This document shows positions 46,605-54,067 of a DNA stretch of 56,341 nucleotides, piece after piece. The notes below the pieces were generated by a model, which worked only from the letters and a program-made list of their open reading frames with translations, did not search any database and was not told the DNA's origin. The stretch covers positions 1 to 56,341 of the forward strand of contig JAAWCJ010000022.1 of NCBI GenBank assembly GCA_022793195.1. Reading direction: 5' to 3'. The DNA comes from Lachnospiraceae bacterium (GTDB lineage Bacteria > Bacillota > Clostridia > Lachnospirales > Lachnospiraceae). The first letter of the stretch is position 1. Each line of letters opens with the position of its first letter. The translations under genes were made by a program, and so were the position numbers.

Positions 46605-47452
46605 GACAGGGATTAAAAAAATGGTTTTTTTCCTTTCTGGCCGTGTGTGCCGCCCTTTTTCTATTTTGCGGCTTTGACAGCCAGGAAAAAAAGGTATATG
46701 ATGATGGAGGACTTTTAACGGAGGCTGAGGAAAAGAGGATTCAAAAGCTTTTGGTGTCCGGCGCCCAGAATACGGAGCAGGATCTGGTGATTGTCACCAC
46801 CTATGACAACGGGGGGAAAGAGGCCAGAGATTATGCAGATGATTTTTATGACGAGCATGGTTTCGGCTACGAAAAAGAAAACGGCTCCGGCGTGTTGTTC
46901 CTGATTGATATGGATGCAAGGATTATTTATATCAGCACCGCGGGGACCGCCATTGAGAAATATACGGATATGGAGATCGAGGATACGCTGGATGCTATTA
47001 TGCCCTCTATGCGTTCTGGAAATTATGAGGAGGCCTGCCGTACTTTCATTTCAGAAGCAGTTGTCTGTTTAAATGGCGGCGATGCGGATGAGAATGGTTA
47101 CTATGATGAAAAAACGGACCGGTTTGTGGAAAGGCCGGCGGACAGCGGCTGGAAGCGGGCGCTTTCGTTCAAACGGCTGGCCATCCTGTTTTCCGTGTCG
47201 GCGGCACTGGCGGCGTTTACGGTTCTGATCATTTCCTGGAAGCGGAAAACCAGGATGAGCGTAAACGGCGGAACTTACCTGAAAGCTGGGAAGGTGGACT
47301 TTAGGGAGAAGAGAGACCAGTTTACCCATACCACCGTGGTGACCCGCCATATTCCGAAGGATAACGGAGGCGGGGGTTCCGGCGGAGGCCACAGCTCTTT
47401 CCACACAAGCAGCGGGGGCCACAGCCATGGGGGCGGGGGCAGGAGCTTTTGA
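46601..47452 (+). CDS. TPM-domain membrane protein
   Basis: A 283-residue protein with a TPM (TLP18.3/Psb32/MOLO-1) domain. A signal or anchor helix (residues 7-24) precedes the extracytoplasmic TPM domain (about 32-170, with DGGLLTEAEEKRIQKLL and GVLFLIDMDARIIYISTAG). A second transmembrane helix lies at about 205-225. The short cytoplasmic tail ends in a Gly/Ser/His-rich stretch (SSFHTSSGGHSHGGGG). Start 46601 overlaps the preceding stop. Plant TPM proteins help repair photosystem II, while bacterial ones are uncharacterised. Pairing with the zinc-ribbon gene suggests joint function in membrane protein quality control, which is inference. Confidence 0.83.
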   Translation: MRQGLKKWFFSFLAVCAALFLFCGFDSQEKKVYDDGGLLTEAEEKRIQKLLVSGAQNTEQDLVIVTTYDNGGKEARDYADDFYDEHGFGYEKENGSGVLFLIDMDARIIYISTAGTAIEKYTDMEIEDTLDAIMPSMRSGNYEEACRTFISEAVVCLNGGDADENGYYDEKTDRFVERPADSGWKRALSFKRLAILFSVSAALAAFTVLIISWKRKTRMSVNGGTYLKAGKVDFREKRDQFTHTTVVTRHIPKDNGGGGSGGGHSSFHTSSGGHSHGGGGRSF

Positions 47453-47512
47453 AGGGTTTCCCTTTGGTACCTGTGAGAGTTTATTATATTTTTAAGAGAG
47501 AGGAAAAAGAGA

Positions 47513-48040
47513 ATGGAAGAGACAAAGAATCCTGTTGTTACCATTGAGATGGAGAGTGGGGATCTCATCAAGGCTGAGCTTTACCCGGAGACTGCTCCCA
47601 ATACGGTAAATAATTTTATCAGTTTGGTAAAGAATGGCTTTTATGACGACCTGATCTTCCATCGGGTAATCCGGGGGTTTATGATTCAGGGAGGATGTCC
47701 CCTGGGCCAGGGGACGGGAGGACCCGGTTATCAGATTAAAGGGGAGTTTTCGGCCAATGGAGTGCCCAATTCCCTGTCCCATGATCCCGGAGTGCTTTCC
47801 ATGGCCAGGGCCATGCATCCGGATTCTGCAGGCTCCCAGTTTTTTATCATGCATGAAAAATCCCCTCATCTGGACGGCCAGTATGCCGCTTTCGGAAAGG
47901 TGATTGAAGGTATGGATGTGGTAAATGCCATCGCAGAGACGGCTACCGGCTACGGTGACAGGCCGGTGGAAACCCAGAGGATGAAAACGGTGACGGTGGA
48001 AACTTTTGGCGTAGACTACCCTGAGCCGGAGAAGTGCTAA
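47513..48040 (+). CDS. ppiB: Cyclophilin-type peptidyl-prolyl isomerase
   Basis: A 175-residue cytosolic cyclophilin that speeds proline isomerisation during folding. The conserved core reads FHRVIRGFMIQGGCPLGQGT, then GEFSANG, MARAMHPDSAGSQFFI and LDGQYAAFGKV. The catalytic Arg and Phe (FHRV, FMIQGG) and the Gln/Phe of SQFFI are present. There is no signal peptide. GAGAGAGG lies upstream of the ATG. It is preceded by the TPM gene and followed 15 bp later by a TSUP transporter, possibly one transcript. Confidence 0.94.
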   Translation: MEETKNPVVTIEMESGDLIKAELYPETAPNTVNNFISLVKNGFYDDLIFHRVIRGFMIQGGCPLGQGTGGPGYQIKGEFSANGVPNSLSHDPGVLSMARAMHPDSAGSQFFIMHEKSPHLDGQYAAFGKVIEGMDVVNAIAETATGYGDRPVETQRMKTVTVETFGVDYPEPEKC

Positions 48041-48055
48041 AAGAGGAATGAGCAT

Positions 48056-48820
48056 ATGACAGTTGGTGCCATACAATTTCTGATTGTCTGCCCACTTGTG
48101 TTTTTGGCAGGGTTTGTGGATGCTGTAGCAGGGGGAGGCGGACTGATTTCTCTGCCGGCTTATTTAATAGCCGGGCTGCCGGTGCATTATGCAATCGGTA
48201 CTAATAAGTTAAGCTCGGGAATGGGGACTGCGATTACAACAGGGCGTTTTGCCAGAAAAGGTTTTATTCCCTGGAAACAGTCTGGATTTTATATTATAAG
48301 CGCATTGATTGGCTCCAGTATTGGAGCCAGTCTTGCTCTGATGCTGGACGACGGGATATTCAAGATCATTATGCTGATTATTCTTCCGCTGACGGCTCTT
48401 TATATTATGAAAGGAAAAACTCTGGGAGCAGAGAAGGAACCTTTCTCCACGCAAAAGACTTTGCTGATCGGTATGTCTGTCGCCTTGGGAATCGGGGCTT
48501 ATGACGGCTTTTATGGACCGGGGACAGGGACGTTCCTGCTGCTGTTTCTGACATCAGCGGCGCATATGAGGCTGGAAACTGCCAACGGGATTTCCAAAGT
48601 GATTAATCTGACTACAAATGTGATGACGCTTGTTTTATTTGCACGTGAAGGAAAGGTACTGGCTTTGTTGGGAGTCACGGCCGGTCTGTTCAGCATAGCC
48701 GGAAATTATCTTGGGGCCGGATTTTTTTCAAAAGGTGGGACAAGGGCGGTAAAGCCCATTATGCTGACAGTCCTGGCGATCTTTTTCATTCGGATCTTGT
48801 TGGAGTTGAATTCTGTTTGA
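48056..48820 (+). CDS. TSUP family anion permease (TauE/SafE)
   Basis: A 254-residue membrane protein with about eight hydrophobic helices. The TSUP/TauE-SafE family exports or imports small anions such as sulfite, sulfonates or sulfoacetate. The two duplicated family signatures are GFVDAVAGGGGLISLPAYL near residue 20 and GAYDGFYGPGTGTFLLLF near residue 145. AAGAGGAA lies upstream of the start. The sulfur context is thin here, apart from the distant cysteine desulfidase-like gene. The actual substrate is unknown. Confidence 0.88.
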   Translation: MTVGAIQFLIVCPLVFLAGFVDAVAGGGGLISLPAYLIAGLPVHYAIGTNKLSSGMGTAITTGRFARKGFIPWKQSGFYIISALIGSSIGASLALMLDDGIFKIIMLIILPLTALYIMKGKTLGAEKEPFSTQKTLLIGMSVALGIGAYDGFYGPGTGTFLLLFLTSAAHMRLETANGISKVINLTTNVMTLVLFAREGKVLALLGVTAGLFSIAGNYLGAGFFSKGGTRAVKPIMLTVLAIFFIRILLELNSV

Positions 48821-48867
48821 TATGATATGGCCCAAGGGTTTAAAGTCAATGAGGGAAAGTGATAATT

Positions 48868-49287
48868 ATGGAGTACAGAAGGTTTCAGAACACAGTAGTT
48901 GCCAGAATTGATAAAAATGAAGAAATACTGGAACAGGTAAAGGTGATTGCCGGAAAAGAACGAATCCATCTGGCGTCAGTGGAGGCACTGGGGGCAGTTG
49001 GGGAGTTTACTGTCGGAGTGTTTAAGACAGAAGAAAAAAAGTATTATTCCAATCATTTTGCGGGAAACTATGAGATCGTTTCTCTTCACGGCACCATCAG
49101 CACCATGGATGGGGCGTTCTACAGCCATTTGCATATGAGCGCCGGGGATATGGACGGTCAGGTGGTGGGAGGCCATCTGAACCGGGCCATTGTCAGCGCC
49201 ACCTGTGAGATGGTGATTCAGGTGATCGACGGTCAGGTGGACAGGAAATACAGCGAGGAGATCGGGCTGAACCTGTTTGAATTTTAA
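48868..49287 (+). CDS. PPC/DUF296 domain protein
   Basis: A 139-residue single-domain PPC (plants and prokaryotes conserved, DUF296) protein. It starts MEYRRFQNTVVARIDKNEEI and carries the metal-ligand-like block SHLHMSAGDMDGQVVGGHL. This corresponds to the family's H-x-H...G-G-H-L pattern, where the histidines can bind zinc in structures of relatives. A GTG nine bases upstream (48859) is an alternative start. Plant homologues fuse this domain to AT-hook DNA-binding segments. The bacterial stand-alone role is unknown. It may share a transcript with the TSUP gene 47 bp upstream. Confidence 0.85.
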   Translation: MEYRRFQNTVVARIDKNEEILEQVKVIAGKERIHLASVEALGAVGEFTVGVFKTEEKKYYSNHFAGNYEIVSLHGTISTMDGAFYSHLHMSAGDMDGQVVGGHLNRAIVSATCEMVIQVIDGQVDRKYSEEIGLNLFEF

Positions 49288-49362
49288 AGGTTGGGGAGGG
49301 CTAAAGGGCAGATATAAATACCAGAACTTATATCCGGGAGGACTTATAGCGCGGAAAGGAAA

Positions 49363-49956
49363 TTAGCCTTCCAGGCCGTATTCTATTTCATTGGTTCTAC
49401 AGTTGATTTGGGCGATTACGGAGTGGCAGCCCAGCAGGTCGCGGCCGGCGGCGTCTGTGAGGCAGCTGCTTAAAGAAACTGTCACTTGTCCGTCCCAGGT
49501 GTTCCCGACGGTAATGGAAAATATCTCACAGGTTTCCAGAAGGAAGCCAAGGCCAATGGGATTCCCTTCAGGGTCAGTCTCCTCCCATTCGTCGCAAAAA
49601 TCTTTGGCTCCTTTGCAAAATTCCAGGATAAACCGTTCTTGGTTATCGTACACATAAGCCAGATCCCGGAAAGCCTGGCTGATATCGTTTTCCCCCACGT
49701 GGATATGGATTTCGGGGGTATGGCATTTCCCGAAAGGAATCTCTGAAATGCCATGGATTAATTCTAAAGTATTTCTGTTTGCATCTTTTTCAAATATACA
49801 TTTCCCAAACCGTTTATCTTCAATGGTTACATTGGAAAGGAACATTGTTTCGTATTCTTGAACTTTTTTCTTTGAATTTTTAATGTTTCCCTTTTTCTGA
49901 AATAATTGAAAGGAAGCTGTATCGGAAACGCCGGAATTTTTTTTGAAAAATTTCAT
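49363..49956 (-). CDS. Unknown soluble protein
   Basis: A 197-residue protein with no signal peptide or membrane helix. ATG 49956 is used because AAAGGAT lies at a normal distance. The adjacent TTG at 49959 is possible. The first 35 residues are basic. The rest alternates strands and helices, with VYDNQERFILEFCKGAKDFCDEW, an EETDPEGNPIG loop, and a C-terminal beta-rich segment (WDGQVTVSLSSCLTDAAG). Cysteines are scattered without a metal pattern. I do not recognise the family. The alternating small domain resembles some immunity-protein or DUF2004-like folds only vaguely, so no function is proposed. It is transcribed toward the PPC gene. Confidence 0.65.
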   Translation of the reverse strand: MKFFKKNSGVSDTASFQLFQKKGNIKNSKKKVQEYETMFLSNVTIEDKRFGKCIFEKDANRNTLELIHGISEIPFGKCHTPEIHIHVGENDISQAFRDLAYVYDNQERFILEFCKGAKDFCDEWEETDPEGNPIGLGFLLETCEIFSITVGNTWDGQVTVSLSSCLTDAAGRDLLGCHSVIAQINCRTNEIEYGLEG

Positions 49957-50034
49957 CAAAATATCCTTTCTTTTTTGCGGATGTCCTTTTTGCCACAGTG
50001 AGTATTAACCCGGCCGGCAATGGTAACGAAAAGG

Positions 50035-50841
50035 CTACAGCGGAAGAAATTCCGGTTTCCTTCCTTTAAATATGGTATAATAGCGAAAACCACAGGATTT
50101 CAGCAAATCTCCGATCTGGTCAAAATGGAAAGCCAGATGTTCGGGACGATGGGCATCAGAGCCGAGAGTCAGGATTTCGCCGCCAAGTTCCCGGTAACGT
50201 TTAAGAATGGCTTCCGTGGGATGAGGATGGCCGAGGCCGGCTTTGAAACCGGCTGTATTACATTCAAGCCCCTGTCCTCTCTGAATCAGCAGCTTCAGAA
50301 TTTCATCAAAAATATCTCTGAATTTTTCGTAAGTGTAAAAGGTATTTTTATTGGGGCCGTAGCGGACAATATAGTCCAGATGCCCTGCCGAATCAAAACA
50401 ATCGTAAGCCTTAAAGTTTTTAAGCTCTTCTTCAAAATAGGCACGGTATGCGGCATCTTCCGTACGTCCTTCATAATATTTCGGATAATAAGGATCCATC
50501 CCATCGCAGAAATGGATGGAGCCAATGATAAAATCAAACGGTTGAGAGGCGGCATAAGCAGCCAAATCCGAAGGGATACCTGTCTGGAGGCCAAGCTCCA
50601 CACCGATTCGGAGGTCAATTTTGCCCCGGTAGGCTTCTTTTAAAGGCAGCAGGGCCTTCCAGTATGCCTTTGTGTCAAATGTGAAGTCTTTGATATCGGG
50701 GGGGCCATCGAAATCTTGATGGTCGGTAATGCACAAGGAGGGCATACCCAGAGCAATGGCCCGCTCGATTTGGATTTCTGGCGGGGTATCGGAATCGACG
50801 GAAAAACTGGTGTGCAGATGAGAATCTATATAGACAGACAT
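50035..50841 (-). CDS. PHP-domain histidinol-phosphatase (HisJ/HisK type)
   Basis: A 268-residue PHP-fold metallophosphatase. In histidine synthesis this type dephosphorylates histidinol phosphate. Metal ligands are visible as DSHLHTSFSVD at the N-terminus, then CITDHQDFD, GVELGLQ, GSIHFCDGMDPYY, SAGHLDYIVRYG and the C-terminal GSDAHRPEHLA. The LECNTAGFKAGLGHPHPTEAIL segment is typical of HisJ. It is preceded by a promoter at 50907-50935. The ribosome site is AAAGGG-like and weak. No other his genes are nearby, so action on another phosphate ester is possible. Confidence 0.87.
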   Translation of the reverse strand: MSVYIDSHLHTSFSVDSDTPPEIQIERAIALGMPSLCITDHQDFDGPPDIKDFTFDTKAYWKALLPLKEAYRGKIDLRIGVELGLQTGIPSDLAAYAASQPFDFIIGSIHFCDGMDPYYPKYYEGRTEDAAYRAYFEEELKNFKAYDCFDSAGHLDYIVRYGPNKNTFYTYEKFRDIFDEILKLLIQRGQGLECNTAGFKAGLGHPHPTEAILKRYRELGGEILTLGSDAHRPEHLAFHFDQIGDLLKSCGFRYYTIFKGRKPEFLPL

Positions 50842-50906
50842 GTTCTAAACCCTTTCTTTTTACAGAATGTCAGATTTTTGAATATGGAAGGCAGACGCCT
50901 GAAATC

Positions 50907-50935
50907 AGAATAGAACAAAAATGGAGGAATGTCAA
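50907..50935 (-). promoter_or_regulatory. Sigma-A type promoter for the PHP phosphatase gene
   Basis: On the minus strand, perfect TTGACA (50930-50935), 17-bp spacer and TATTCT (50907-50912). Confidence 0.6.
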
Positions 50936-50980
50936 CGTCAGGTTCCGGAGTTTTTACATTTCCTTTGGGATATCTCTTTA

Positions 50981-51009
50981 TTGCCATTGGACCGGACATA
51001 AGATATAAT
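50981..51009 (+). promoter_or_regulatory. Strong sigma-A promoter for the membrane protein/HMT operon
   Basis: TTGCCA (50981-50986), 17-bp spacer and a perfect TATAAT (51004-51009), 42 bp before the start at 51052. Confidence 0.78.
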
Positions 51010-51051
51010 AAGGAAGATATACATAGACGGGAAGTTTGAACGGAGGAAAAA

Positions 51052-52056
51052 ATGGAAGGACAGCGGGAGGACGGAAGGAAGCGGCAGGAAGAACAGAAAC
51101 AGGCGGAAAACGTAAAGCAGGAAAGGACAGGAAGATGGAAGCGGAAATGGGAAGCATGGAAAAAAGCGCTCCGCATGGAGCTTCGGGAACATAAAAGTTC
51201 CTTTTTGGTATTTTCCATACTTCGCTTTCTTGTGGTTGTCACTATGGTGCTGCAGTTTGTCAAAGGAAATTATGAAAACGTGTATGTCTGCTTTTTAACG
51301 CTGCTGCTTTTGGTGGTGCCAAGCCTGGTGCAGGTCAGTATTAAAGTGGAGCTTCCCACCGGACTGGAGATCATCATGCTCCTTTTTATTTTTTCTGCGG
51401 AAATTTTGGGTGAGATTGACGCTTTTTATCTTAAAATTCCCGCATGGGATACCATACTACATACAATGAATGGATTTTTGATGGCGGCCATTGGATTTTC
51501 CCTGGTGGATATTTTAAACCGCCACGAAAGATTTTCTTTTAAATTGTCCCCGGCTTTTATGGCTGTGGTGGCCTTTTGTTTTTCCATGACCATCGGTGTA
51601 TTGTGGGAATTTTTTGAATGGGGAATGGACATGTTTTTCCATTTGGATATGCAAAAAGATACAATCCTACATTCCATCAATTCGGTTATGCTGAACCCTG
51701 ACGGCGCCAATGTGCCTGTTTCCATAAAGGGGATTTATGACGTGGCGGTAAACGGGGAGAGCCTGGGATTGGGCGGATATCTTGATATCGGCCTTTATGA
51801 TACTATGAAAGATTTGTTTGTGAACTTTATCGGAGCGGTGGTTTTCTCTACGGTGGGATTCTTTTATGTGAAAAGCAGAGGAAAAGGAAGCTTTGCAAAA
51901 CGGTTTATTCCAAGACTGAAAAACAAGGATCGGGATTTCCTTGCCATCGCACAGGAAGAAGGCCGGCAGGCAGGCCAAAACCAGAAGCTGGAAAAACAGG
52001 GGCCGGAAACAACGAAGACGGCTCAACAGAAAGAAGACAGGAGAGAGGAATCATGA
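51052..52056 (+). CDS. Multi-pass membrane protein, DUF2238/YjdF-like
   Basis: A 334-residue integral membrane protein. About 45 very basic and Glu/Gln-rich residues precede five to six hydrophobic helices (residues about 52-275). The C-terminus is again long, charged and Gln/Lys/Glu-rich. The conserved-looking core has IPAWDTILHTMNGFLMAAIGF and a later GVLWEFFEWGMDMFFHLDMQK. These contain His/Asp/Glu residues within helices. Such buried acidic and histidine residues recall the YjdF/DUF2238 family, though the match is approximate. GGAGG lies upstream. The stop overlaps the start of a homocysteine methyltransferase as ATGA, so the two are translated together. Confidence 0.7.
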   Translation: MEGQREDGRKRQEEQKQAENVKQERTGRWKRKWEAWKKALRMELREHKSSFLVFSILRFLVVVTMVLQFVKGNYENVYVCFLTLLLLVVPSLVQVSIKVELPTGLEIIMLLFIFSAEILGEIDAFYLKIPAWDTILHTMNGFLMAAIGFSLVDILNRHERFSFKLSPAFMAVVAFCFSMTIGVLWEFFEWGMDMFFHLDMQKDTILHSINSVMLNPDGANVPVSIKGIYDVAVNGESLGLGGYLDIGLYDTMKDLFVNFIGAVVFSTVGFFYVKSRGKGSFAKRFIPRLKNKDRDFLAIAQEEGRQAGQNQKLEKQGPETTKTAQQKEDRREES

Positions 52057-52916
52057 CTAGAGAAGAATTTCATCAACTGACAGAGCGGGAAACAGTGATT
52101 TTGGATGGGGCAACAGGTTCCAATCTGCTGAAAGCAGGTATGCCGCGGGGAGTCTGTACGGAAGAGTGGATTTGCAAAAATCCCCAGGTACTTGTGAACC
52201 TTCAGCGGGGATATAAAGAAGCCGGTTCCCGGATTGTGCTGGCGCCCACGTTTTCAGCCAACAGGATGAATCTGGAGGATCGCGGCCTTGGAGACAGGAT
52301 TGAAGAGATCAACAGAAGGCTGGTGGGAATCACCAGGGAGGCAGTGGGGGAGGACTTTCTGGTGGGCGGGGATTTGACCACCACCGGAAAAACTGCGGAA
52401 GACTATGGGATGCTATTGGATATTTACCGGGAACAGATGCAGATCCTTTCCGAAGCAGGCGTAGATCTTTTGATGGTGGAGACAATGCTGGGACTGGAAG
52501 AGACTCTGGCGGCCCTGGAGGCAGCCAGAGAAGTATGTGACCTTCCGGTAATGTGTTCTCTTACCATTGAGTCCGACGGTGGCCTGTTTTTTGGTGGAAA
52601 TGTGTTTGAGGCAGCAGCAGCCCTGGCAGAAATGGGCGCCGATGCGGTGGGCATTAACTGTTCTGTTGGTCCGGACCGGCTGGAGGCTGTGGTGCGGAAT
52701 ATGAAAAGGACTGTGGATATTCCTGTGGTGGTGAAGCCAAACGCAGGGATGCCCACCATTACAGATACAGGTGATGCGGTTTATTCCATGGGGGCAGATG
52801 AATTTGCCTTTCATATGGAAGCCCTGGTAAAAGCGGGAGCCGACATTATCGGGGGCTGTTGTGGAACTACACCGGAATATATAAGGAAAGTGGCGGAGCG
52901 TTGCTGTAGGAAATAA
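52053..52916 (+). CDS. Homocysteine S-methyltransferase family protein
   Basis: A 287-residue TIM-barrel enzyme with the zinc-dependent homocysteine-binding domain, as in the N-terminal part of MetH. It opens with LDGATGSNLLKAGMPRG. The zinc ligands are the cysteine in GINCSVGP and the paired cysteines in GGCCGTTPEYI near residue 270. It lacks the B12, folate and activation domains of full MetH. It must therefore use another methyl donor, such as S-methylmethionine, or pair with a separate corrinoid or folate protein. It overlaps the membrane protein gene by four bases. Homocysteine is the likely acceptor. Confidence 0.88.
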   Translation: MTREEFHQLTERETVILDGATGSNLLKAGMPRGVCTEEWICKNPQVLVNLQRGYKEAGSRIVLAPTFSANRMNLEDRGLGDRIEEINRRLVGITREAVGEDFLVGGDLTTTGKTAEDYGMLLDIYREQMQILSEAGVDLLMVETMLGLEETLAALEAAREVCDLPVMCSLTIESDGGLFFGGNVFEAAAALAEMGADAVGINCSVGPDRLEAVVRNMKRTVDIPVVVKPNAGMPTITDTGDAVYSMGADEFAFHMEALVKAGADIIGGCCGTTPEYIRKVAERCCRK

Positions 52917-52972
52917 AAAGGTTCTTTCTGGCCGGAATGTTAAAAAACGTGGAGACTCAGGCGGGATAGAGG

Positions 52973-53001
52973 TTGACATTCCGACCGCCAGAAGGTAAAA
53001 T
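52973..53001 (+). promoter_or_regulatory. Promoter of tRNA-Ser
   Basis: Perfect TTGACA (52973-52978), 17-bp spacer and TAAAAT (52996-53001), 14 bp before the mature tRNA. Confidence 0.8.
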
Positions 53002-53015
53002 AATCTCGTGTGTTG

Positions 53016-53106
53016 GGAGAGTTATCGAAGTGGTCATAACGAGCTGCACTCGAAATGCAGTTGTCCTTTACTGGGCACGTGGGTTCGAATCCCACACTCT
53101 CCGCCA
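53016..53106 (+). tRNA. tRNA-Ser (anticodon CGA)
   Basis: The acceptor arms GGAGAGT and ACTCTCC pair, followed by discriminator G and an encoded CCA (53104-53106). The anticodon stem CTGCA/TGCAG encloses CTCGAAA, so the anticodon is CGA at 53051-53053, reading UCG. A long variable arm and the T-loop GTGGG-TTCGAAT-CCCAC are present, as expected for a serine tRNA. It has its own promoter and terminator. Confidence 0.96.
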
Positions 53107-53109
53107 TCG

Positions 53110-53148
53110 AAAAATCCAGTAACCATGCGAGTTGCTGGATTTTTCTTT
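53110..53148 (+). terminator. Terminator of tRNA-Ser
   Basis: A 14-bp stem with one G-T pair (53110-53123 with 53131-53144) ends in TTTTTCTTT. Confidence 0.88.
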
Positions 53149-53154
53149 AAATAA

Positions 53155-53331
53155 TACCCTGTTTTGGCATATAAAGCGCCACTTTGCGGAAGAAGAACGA
53201 CGCAGCTAAAAATCAATCCCTTTGATTTTTTTGAAGCCTGCCGCTATTTTACAAAATTCTCAGATATCGACAAGGCGCTGGCATACGGTGTCGTGGGCGG
53301 TGCTCCGCAGTATCTTTGGAAACTGCTTCTT
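53155..53331 (+). pseudogene. Fragment of a COG1672/DUF234-type archaeal-like ATPase
   Basis: The reading frame gives a stretch of about 58 residues, including LKINPFDFFEACRYFTKFSD and ALAYGVVGGAPQYLWK. This matches the mid-region of AAA ATPases of the COG1672 group, where the NPFDFFEA and LAYGxxGGxPQYL blocks are hallmarks. Upstream it is closed by a TAA at 53152-53154, and downstream it drifts into unrelated sequence before stopping. The P-loop and the C-terminal DUF234 part are missing. It begins right after the tRNA-Ser terminator and overlaps the end of the acetyltransferase gene. It is a remnant, not a working gene. Confidence 0.7.
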
Positions 53332-53335
53332 GTAG

Positions 53336-53770
53336 CTATATACAGGCTTTCCATATCATAAGATATTCTTTTTCTCCGGTGTTTTCATCTATACTTTCTG
53401 ATTGGATATGGAAGTTCTCCCTTTGATAGAATCTCACTGCCCGTATATTTTTCTGGTACACATTCAGTGTTAATTGTTTTCTGATATTTTTCACAAAGTC
53501 CAGCAGCTGTTTTCCGATGCCGTGGCATTGTGCCTGGTAACAGACGAAAATCCCTGCGATATAATCTTCGTCCATTCCGATAAAGCCATCAATTTTGTGG
53601 CTGAGTTCCTCTTCATAGACATAGATTTCCCCTTGTGAAAACATTTCTTTTACTAGTTTAAGATTAGATCTCCAATACTGGGGTGTGATAAAGTGATGGG
53701 CTTTTTCGTTGGCGTCCAGCCAAATATCTGCGATTCTGTCTATATCTGTTTTTTGTAGACGGCGGATCAT
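53336..53770 (-). CDS. GNAT family N-acetyltransferase
   Basis: A 144-residue acetyl-CoA-dependent N-acetyltransferase. ATG 53770 is chosen because GGGAG lies eight bases upstream. The in-frame ATG at 53776 is too close to it. The fold can be followed through IRRLQKTDIDRIADIWLDAN, a central DGFIGMDEDYIAGIFVCYQAQ strand, the acetyl-CoA loop CHGIGKQLLDFVK, and the closing LNVYQKNIRAVRFYQRENF. The loop (Q-x-H-G-I-G-K) is close to the usual Q-x-x-G-x-G/A. It has its own promoter. The gene is visibly more AT-rich than the core genes. The substrate is unknown. Confidence 0.87.
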   Translation of the reverse strand: MIRRLQKTDIDRIADIWLDANEKAHHFITPQYWRSNLKLVKEMFSQGEIYVYEEELSHKIDGFIGMDEDYIAGIFVCYQAQCHGIGKQLLDFVKNIRKQLTLNVYQKNIRAVRFYQRENFHIQSESIDENTGEKEYLMIWKACI

Positions 53771-53838
53771 AATCATTTCTCCCTGTAAAGATTTTTGCGC
53801 TGAAGCTTCCTGGTGATCGCTTCTGACTGATATTTAAA

Positions 53839-53868
53839 ATTATAACAGAGGATGGTGGGACAATGCAA
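53839..53868 (-). promoter_or_regulatory. Promoter of the GNAT gene
   Basis: On the minus strand, TTGCAT (53863-53868), 18-bp spacer with TG before the -10, and a perfect TATAAT (53839-53844). It lies back to back with the ZIP transporter promoter. Confidence 0.6.
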
Positions 53869-53882
53869 ATCAACAAAAGGAT

Positions 53883-53911
53883 TTGACAAAAGATGGGTGA
53901 AAGAGTATATT
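53883..53911 (+). promoter_or_regulatory. Strong promoter of the ZIP transporter gene
   Basis: Perfect TTGACA (53883-53888), 17-bp spacer and TATATT (53906-53911). Confidence 0.78.
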
Positions 53912-53919
53912 GATACATG

Positions 53920-53935
53920 GTTAGTGAAAGCTAAC
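53920..53935. promoter_or_regulatory. Candidate metal-regulator operator at the ZIP transcription start
   Basis: GTTAG (53920-53924), six bases, then CTAAC (53931-53935) form an inverted repeat covering the predicted +1. The TTAG...CTAA half-sites recall DtxR/MntR-type sites. A repressor bound here would block the promoter. Confidence 0.5.
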
Positions 53936-54067
53936 AAACGACGACTATTTCTATCGTGAATGACAGTTAGGCATATAATAGGCCTGGGATAGTAATAGAG
54001 ATGATTTTATGGGGAAAAATACAGTTAGTATAGAGAAAAAGAGAGTATTTTTGCCGGGAGGTAAAAG

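Noticed and set aside
50020..50643. Plus-strand frame opposite the PHP phosphatase
   Set aside because: The PHP metal motifs on the minus strand are unmistakable.
53034..53216. Minus-strand frame across tRNA-Ser
   Set aside because: It reads the reverse complement of the tRNA, which commonly yields a spurious GGECGIRTH-type peptide.
53164..53361. A complete small protein gene after tRNA-Ser
   Set aside because: It matches only the middle of a much larger ATPase family and lacks a start signal, so it was called a fragment.
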